A stretch of 18,617 bases of DNA, taken from positions 1 through 18,617 of the forward strand of contig DQFX01000057.1 in assembly GCA_003531585.1 (NCBI GenBank). Reading direction: 5' to 3'. The notes under the pieces were generated by a model. That model saw only the letters and a program-made list of their open reading frames with translations. It searched no databases and was not told the DNA's origin. Origin of the DNA: Oscillospiraceae bacterium (GTDB taxonomy: Bacteria > Bacillota > Clostridia > Oscillospirales > Ruminococcaceae). Of the stretch, positions 13,999-18,617 are shown piece after piece. Position numbers and translations under genes: made by a program. Numbering within the stretch: position 1 is the stretch's first letter; each line of letters opens with the position of its first letter.

Positions 13999-15774
13999 AT
14001 GACAGAACACGAGATCAGAAAAGTCGAGGTCGAAGCGTTCGTATACAGCCGTGAAACTCCCACGGACGAACAGTTCAAGAAGGTTCAGGACTTCCTCGAG
14101 AAGAAGTACAACGCCGCAGTAGCAGTCATTCCGAAGCAGGACGACAGCGTGCGCGACGGCTTCCGCATCGAGATAGGCACCTCCACCTACAAGTGGAACC
14201 TCGACCGCATATTCGACTGGAGCGCCGAGGGTCGCGCAAAGCAGCTCAAGCAGAGCATTTCCGAGGCTATCCGCGGCAAGCAGGACGTCCTGCCGATGAT
14301 TCGCCAGGCGATAGAGGACTTCGAGCCTGTACCGAAGGACGAGGAAGTCGGCACGGTGCTCACCGTCGGCGACGGAATCGCGACCATCAGCGGACTTGAG
14401 GACGCCGAGTACGGCGAGATACTGCTGTTCGAATGCGGTATCAAGGGCATGATACTCGACCTCAAGGAGGACGAGATAGGCTGCGTAATCTTCGGCGACG
14501 AGAGCGAGATAACCGAGGGCAGCATGGTGCGCCGCACCAAGAAGGTCGCTGGCATACCGGTCGGCGAGGCGTTCATGGGACGCGTCATCAACGCACTGGG
14601 CGAGCCGGTCGACGGCAAGGGTCCGATAACCCAGGAGGACTACTACCCGATAGAGAACCCCGCCCCCGGCATCATCGACCGCCAGCCGGTCAACCGCCCG
14701 ATGGAGACCGGTCTGCTGTCGATAGACTCCATGTTCCCGATAGGCAGAGGTCAGCGTGAGCTGATAATCGGCGACCGCCAGACCGGCAAGACCGCCATCG
14801 CCCTGGACACTATCCTCAACCAGAAGGGCAAGGGAGTAGTCTGCATTTACGTTGCTATCGGTCAGAAGGCGTCCTCCGTGGCACAGCTCGCCGAGAACCT
14901 CCGCAAGCACGGCGCGATGGATTACACGATAATCGTAAACGCGACCGCCAGCGACTCCGCAACGCTTCAGTACATCGCGCCCTACTCCGGCTGCGCAATG
15001 GGCGAGTTCTTCATGAACCACGGCAAGGACGTCCTGATAGTTTACGACGACCTTTCCAAGCACGCGGTAGCCTATCGTACGCTGAGCCTCCTGCTGGAGC
15101 GCTCCCCGGGACGTGAGGCGTACCCCGGCGACGTATTCTACCTGCATTCACGTCTGCTGGAGCGTTCCGCGCACCTCTCCGACGCGCTCGGCGGCGGCAG
15201 CATGACCGCCCTCCCGATAGTCGAGACCCAGGCGGGCGACGTTTCCGCGTATATCCCTACAAATATAATCTCCATCACAGACGGTCAGATATTCCTTGAG
15301 AGCGACCTGTTCCACTCCGGTCAGCGCCCGGCTGTAAACGTCGGACTGTCGGTATCACGTGTGGGCGGCGCGGCTCAGACAAAGGCAATGAAGAAGGCGA
15401 CCGGCGCTATCCGTCTCGACCTCGCACAGTACCGCGAGATGGAAGTTTTCATGCAGTTCTCCAGCGACTTGGACGAGGCTACCAAGAAGCAGCTCCGCTA
15501 CGGTCAGGGTCTGATGAGACTGCTCCGCCAGAAGCAGTACAACCCCTACAAGCAGCACGAGCAGGTAATCCTGCTGACCGCCGCTATGGGTCACATCTTC
15601 CAGGACGTCCCGGTGGACAAAATTCCGCAGTTCAGCCGCGGCCTGCTGGATTCCGCAGCTTCAGAGATCCCCGACCTCTGCGAGAAGATAGACCGCACCG
15701 GAGAGACCTCCGAGGAGGAGAGAGAGTCCCTGCTCGGCTTCGCAAAGCGCTTTCTGGAGCGTAACGGCGGTTAA
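13999..15774 (+). CDS. atpA: ATP synthase F1 alpha subunit fused to a delta-type C-terminal domain
   Basis: Protein of 591 residues; alpha is normally about 500. Residues from about 95 on are a complete alpha subunit: EVGTVLTVGDGIA (116-128), Walker A GDRQTGKT (258-265, against 169-176 in E. coli and Bacillus), the VYDDLSKHA run and ISVTDGQ-like strand (ISITDGQIFLE). Residues 9-90 match the delta (OSCP) C-terminal domain: VEAFVYSRETPTDEQ, then FLEKKYNAAVAVIP, DGFRIEIG and FDWSAEGRAKQLK, in the order of delta's A.V.SA.PLTDEQ / LEKKYGK / GG..I.IG / DGS..GRL..L. Delta's N-terminal bundle is absent and no atpH exists in the operon. Start chosen at 13999, with AGGAG at 13985-13989. An in-frame ATG (codon 100) would give a normal-length alpha. 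Confidence 0.9.
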   Translation: MTEHEIRKVEVEAFVYSRETPTDEQFKKVQDFLEKKYNAAVAVIPKQDDSVRDGFRIEIGTSTYKWNLDRIFDWSAEGRAKQLKQSISEAIRGKQDVLPMIRQAIEDFEPVPKDEEVGTVLTVGDGIATISGLEDAEYGEILLFECGIKGMILDLKEDEIGCVIFGDESEITEGSMVRRTKKVAGIPVGEAFMGRVINALGEPVDGKGPITQEDYYPIENPAPGIIDRQPVNRPMETGLLSIDSMFPIGRGQRELIIGDRQTGKTAIALDTILNQKGKGVVCIYVAIGQKASSVAQLAENLRKHGAMDYTIIVNATASDSATLQYIAPYSGCAMGEFFMNHGKDVLIVYDDLSKHAVAYRTLSLLLERSPGREAYPGDVFYLHSRLLERSAHLSDALGGGSMTALPIVETQAGDVSAYIPTNIISITDGQIFLESDLFHSGQRPAVNVGLSVSRVGGAAQTKAMKKATGAIRLDLAQYREMEVFMQFSSDLDEATKKQLRYGQGLMRLLRQKQYNPYKQHEQVILLTAAMGHIFQDVPVDKIPQFSRGLLDSAASEIPDLCEKIDRTGETSEEERESLLGFAKRFLERNGG

Positions 15775-15785
15775 GGCGGTGCGCT

Positions 15786-16709
15786 ATGGCTAACACGAAA
15801 GAGATTAAGGACCGCATTAAAAGCGTCCGGGATACTCAGAAGATAACCAACGCGATGTACCTGATAGCCTCCACGAAAATGCGCAAGGCAAAGTCGGAGC
15901 TGGACCACACCCGCCCCTACTTCGAGGCGATAAAGGGCGAGATAAAGCGTATCTTCCGTACCTCTAAGAAGGACGCGGAGAGCCGCTGGTTCTATCCCGA
16001 GGACGACGGCCACGCGCTGACGGGTCCGTACGCCTGCCTGGTAGTTACCGCAGACAAGGGACTTGCCGGAATGTACAACCAGAATGTTATACGCGAGGCT
16101 GAGAAGCTGCTGAAGGAACACCCCGCCACGAAGCTTTTCGTAGTCGGCGAGTACGGACGGCAGTACTTCGCGCATCACGGCATACCGGTGGAGCGGAGCT
16201 TCCTCTACACGGCGCAGAATCCTACGATGCACCGCGCCCGTGAGATAACCGATATCCTGCTCGACATGTTCGAGCGCGACGAGGTATGCAAGATATTCGT
16301 GGTCTACACGGATATCCGCAACGGAATGTTCGAGGAGGCAAAGACCGAACGTCTGCTGCCGTTCCACAGAAAGGTATTCGCGGACAACACCACCGAGAAG
16401 GCGGTAGCAAGACCGTTCGAGTTCACTCCGTCGATAACCGCGGTGCTGGAAACGCTGGTTCCGAGCTACGTTTCGGGATACATCTACAGTGCGCTGGTCG
16501 ACAGCTTCTGCGCTGAGCAGAACGCGCGAATGACCGCGATGAACTCCGCCAACCAGAACGCGGAGAAGCTGCTGGGCGAGCTGTCCGTGCAGTACAACCG
16601 CTCAAGACAGGCTGCGATAACGCAGGAGATAACCGAGATATCCTCCGGCGCAAAGGCGCAGAAGAGGAAGCTGGCAAAGAAGAAAAGTGAGGAGGCGTGC
16701 GGACATTGA
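15786..16709 (+). CDS. atpG: ATP synthase F1 gamma subunit
   Basis: Central rotor shaft of 307 residues; the family is usually about 285-290. The N-terminal helix reads KEIKDRIKSVRDTQKITNAM and then YLIASTKMRKA, where most bacteria have KMVAAAKLRRA. The middle domain has VVTADKGLAGMYN (86-98). The C-terminal helix is present (AAITQEITEISSGA, 276-289) but is extended by about 18 residues, very rich in Lys and ending in SEEACGH. A polar stretch near 58-77 (RTSKKDAESRWFYPEDDGH) also looks enlarged. It follows alpha after 11 bases with a weak ribosome site, and its stop overlaps the beta start (TTGA). Confidence 0.93.
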   Translation: MANTKEIKDRIKSVRDTQKITNAMYLIASTKMRKAKSELDHTRPYFEAIKGEIKRIFRTSKKDAESRWFYPEDDGHALTGPYACLVVTADKGLAGMYNQNVIREAEKLLKEHPATKLFVVGEYGRQYFAHHGIPVERSFLYTAQNPTMHRAREITDILLDMFERDEVCKIFVVYTDIRNGMFEEAKTERLLPFHRKVFADNTTEKAVARPFEFTPSITAVLETLVPSYVSGYIYSALVDSFCAEQNARMTAMNSANQNAEKLLGELSVQYNRSRQAAITQEITEISSGAKAQKRKLAKKKSEEACGH

Positions 16710-18091
16710 ACACAGGTAAGATAACACAGATATCCGGACCAGTTATAGACTGCAGGTTCGCTCCGGGCGAACTGCCTAAGATAAAAGAAGCGCTGACCGT
16801 CAACGTAAAGGGCGCACAGCGCGTTATGGAAGTCGCACAGCATACGGGAAAGGACAGAGTCCGCTGCATACTGCTGGGCGCAAGCGAGAACCTCGCAAGA
16901 GGCATGGAGGTCACAGCCACCGGAAGGGCGATAAGCGTGCCGGTCGGCGACCGTACTTTAGGGCGCATGTTCAACGTACTCGGCGAAACGATAGACGGAG
17001 AGGGCGACCTCTCCGACGGCGAGCGCTGGGAAATACACCGCAAGGCTCCGGGATTCGAGGAGCAGCAGCCGGTGGCTCAGGTGCTCGAGACCGGTATCAA
17101 GGTAATAGATCTGCTGGAGCCGTACCCCAAGGGCGGTAAGATAGGTCTGTTCGGCGGCGCGGGCGTCGGCAAGACGGTGCTTATTCAGGAGCTTATCCAC
17201 AACGTTGCGATGGAGCACGGCGGTTACTCGGTATTCACCGGCGTCGGCGAGCGCAGCCGTGAGGGTAACGACCTCTGGAACGAAATGCGCGAGAGCGGAG
17301 TTTCCGACAAGACCGCGCTGGTATTCGGTCAGATGAACGAGTCCCCGGGCGTGCGTATGCGCGTGGCTCTGTCGGGGCTTACGATGGCGGAGTACTTCCG
17401 CGACGTGCAGCATAAGGACGTGCTGCTGTTCATCGACAACATTTTCCGTTTCGTACAGGCAGGCTCCGAGGTATCCACGCTGCTGGGCAGAATGCCTTCC
17501 GCGGTAGGCTATCAGCCGACCCTTTCCGAGGAAATGGGCGCTCTCCAGGAGCGTATCACCTCCACAAGGAGCGGTTCTGTTACCTCCGTACAGGCGGTAT
17601 ATGTTCCGGCGGACGACCTTACCGACCCGGCTCCGGCGACGACGTTCACACATCTGGACGCCACCACGGTACTGAGCCGTAAGATAGCCGAGCAGGGTAT
17701 CTACCCGGCGGTCGACCCGCTTGCCTCCACATCCAGAATCCTCGAGGCCGATATAGTCGGCGCCGACCACTATGAGACCGCGAGAACGGTTCAGGAGATA
17801 CTCCAGAAGTACAACGAACTTCAGGATATCATCGCGATACTGGGTATGGACGAGCTTTCCGACGAGGATAAGCAGGTAGTCACCAGAGCGAGAAAGATAC
17901 AGCGTTTCCTGGCACAGCCGACGCACGTTGCGGAGAAGTTCACGGGCATCCCGGGAATCTACGTTCCGCTGACGGAGACGATAAAGGGCTTCCAGGCGAT
18001 AATCTCCGGCGACATGGATAAGTACCCGGAGACCGCGTTCTACAATGTCGGCACCATCGACGATGTGGTAGAAAAGGCTGCAAAGCTGTAA
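16706..18091 (+). CDS. atpD: ATP synthase F1 beta subunit
   Basis: Catalytic subunit of 461 residues, typical length. Walker A is GGAGVGKT (150-157), the catalytic glutamate is E182 in GVGERSREGN, Walker B ends at D244 in VLLFIDNIFRF, and the DELSDEDKQVV run (the conserved DELSEED loop that meets gamma and epsilon) is intact. I chose the TTG at 16706. It gives the usual N-terminus (M-NTGKITQISGPVIDCRF), lies ten bases after GGAGG (16691-16695), and overlaps the gamma stop. A GTG at 16697 is in frame but only one base from the GGAGG. Nothing in the catalytic site is abnormal, so this is a working ATPase/synthase in all likelihood. Confidence 0.96.
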   Translation: MNTGKITQISGPVIDCRFAPGELPKIKEALTVNVKGAQRVMEVAQHTGKDRVRCILLGASENLARGMEVTATGRAISVPVGDRTLGRMFNVLGETIDGEGDLSDGERWEIHRKAPGFEEQQPVAQVLETGIKVIDLLEPYPKGGKIGLFGGAGVGKTVLIQELIHNVAMEHGGYSVFTGVGERSREGNDLWNEMRESGVSDKTALVFGQMNESPGVRMRVALSGLTMAEYFRDVQHKDVLLFIDNIFRFVQAGSEVSTLLGRMPSAVGYQPTLSEEMGALQERITSTRSGSVTSVQAVYVPADDLTDPAPATTFTHLDATTVLSRKIAEQGIYPAVDPLASTSRILEADIVGADHYETARTVQEILQKYNELQDIIAILGMDELSDEDKQVVTRARKIQRFLAQPTHVAEKFTGIPGIYVPLTETIKGFQAIISGDMDKYPETAFYNVGTIDDVVEKAAKL

Positions 18092-18101
18092 GGGGTGCGG
18101 C

Positions 18102-18515
18102 ATGAACACATTCAAGACGCATATACTGGCGGCTTCCAACACGTTCTACGAGGGCGAGTGCGAGTCGCTGATAGTTCCGACTGCCGACGGGCAGTACGGC
18201 ATACTTGCTGGTCACTGCGACATAATCAGCGCGGTGGTGCCCGGCAAGATGACCTACAGGGTACCCGGCGGTGAAAACCAGATAGCGGCGGTGTCCGGCG
18301 GGCTTGTGAAGGTCGAAGACGGCGAGGTGCTGGTACTGGTAGATTCAGCGGAGCGCCCCGAGGAGATCGACGCCAACCGTGCGCGGGAAGCAGCGGCGGC
18401 GGCTAAGGAAGCTATGCTCCAGAAGCGCAGCATACGCGAGTTCCACGCGGCGCAGATGACCCTTGCAAGGGCAACAGTCCGGCTGAAGGTCAAGAGTGTT
18501 AACCAACAGCCATGA
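18102..18515 (+). CDS. atpC: ATP synthase F1 epsilon subunit
   Basis: Small F1 rotor subunit of 137 residues, normal size. The N-terminal beta-sandwich (~1-85) shows the usual ESLIVPTADGQYGILAGHCD run and VSGGLVKVEDGEVLVL. The C-terminal helical hairpin (~88-135), which in many bacteria restrains ATP hydrolysis, is present and Ala/Arg-rich. It begins ten bases after the beta stop with AGGGGT as ribosome site, and it is the last gene of the operon. Confidence 0.93.
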   Translation: MNTFKTHILAASNTFYEGECESLIVPTADGQYGILAGHCDIISAVVPGKMTYRVPGGENQIAAVSGGLVKVEDGEVLVLVDSAERPEEIDANRAREAAAAAKEAMLQKRSIREFHAAQMTLARATVRLKVKSVNQQP

Positions 18516-18563
18516 ATTCAGTTTGGGGTCATGGCGGCAGCTTCGGCGGTTAAAACGAGTTAT

Positions 18564-18589
18564 GGGCAGGCGGAGAGCCTGCCCTTTTT
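18564..18589 (+). terminator. Rho-independent terminator of the ATP synthase operon
   Basis: GGGCAGGC (18564-18571) and GCCTGCCC (18577-18584) form a perfect 8-bp stem with loop GGAGA, followed by TTTTT. It lies about 50 bases after the epsilon stop. Confidence 0.92.
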
Positions 18590-18617
18590 GCGATAAACTA
18601 TAATTTAGCTGTGTAGT

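Noticed and set aside
13126..15147. 673-codon open frame on the minus strand across atpE, atpF and atpA
   Set aside because: It is antisense to three clearly recognised ATP synthase genes, and its translation looks like low-complexity Leu/Val/Ala sequence with no domain. It results from codon bias in the real genes.
16697..16705. GTG start for the beta subunit
   Set aside because: Only one base separates it from GGAGG; the TTG at 16706 fits spacing, the stop overlap and the family N-terminus.
16958..18142. 394-codon minus-strand frame over atpD
   Set aside because: Antisense to a beta subunit with all catalytic motifs; a codon-bias shadow.
18599..18604. TATAAT near the right edge as a promoter
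   Set aside because: No -35 box at 15-19 bases; that position lies in the terminator stem. A downstream gene cannot be seen.

Overview
The window looks like chromosome from a fairly GC-rich Gram-positive Clostridia, probably the Ruminococcus/Oscillospiraceae group. The grounds are strong AGGAGG-type ribosome binding sites, a Bce-type antibiotic-sensing module, a YoaK-like protein, a COG2407 sugar isomerase and a complete F-type ATP synthase operon. This is inferred from gene content and style; no rRNA or other marker is present. I see no tRNA, rRNA, CRISPR array, phage gene or transposase.

Layout. 1-268: non-coding DNA with several dyads, then a near-consensus promoter. 269-5691: a cell-envelope stress block on the + strand, made of a response regulator, a short-loop histidine kinase, a second promoter with an operator-like repeat and a leader hairpin, an ABC ATPase, a ten-helix FtsX/BceB-type permease, a 48-residue membrane micro-protein and a monofunctional GT51 peptidoglycan glycosyltransferase. 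Successive genes overlap by 4-11 bases, apart from the regulated gap before the ABC ATPase. 5690-5914: an element bounded by perfect 25-bp inverted repeats and holding terminators. 6005-7483 (- strand): a stand-alone L-fucose/L-arabinose isomerase-family gene with its own promoter and terminator. 7729-11204: MATE transporter, 4-alpha-glucanotransferase and GNAT acetyltransferase. 11458-12135: YoaK/DUF1275 membrane protein. 12237-18515: ATP synthase operon, closed by a strong terminator at 18564-18589.

The most interesting part is the ATP synthase. The order is a, c, b, alpha, gamma, beta, epsilon, with no separate delta gene (atpH) and no atpI. The alpha protein carries about 89 extra N-terminal residues. 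Residues 9-90 read like the C-terminal, stator-binding domain of the delta subunit, so this appears to be a delta(C-terminal domain)-alpha fusion. F1 has three alpha subunits and normally one delta, so the fusion raises a real stoichiometry question. Subunit c begins with what looks like a secretory signal peptide followed by an acidic linker of about 28 residues, and its ion-binding residues fit neither the classic Na+ type nor the common H+ type. Subunits a, b and gamma are also divergent, in regions tied to the ion channel, the stator and the rotor. Together this suggests a distinct F-ATPase subfamily with a rebuilt peripheral stalk.

In the envelope block, the kinase and permease probably sense a cell-wall-active peptide, the regulator probably acts at the repeat at 1932-1948, and the transporter is expressed with the micro-protein and the glycosyltransferase.
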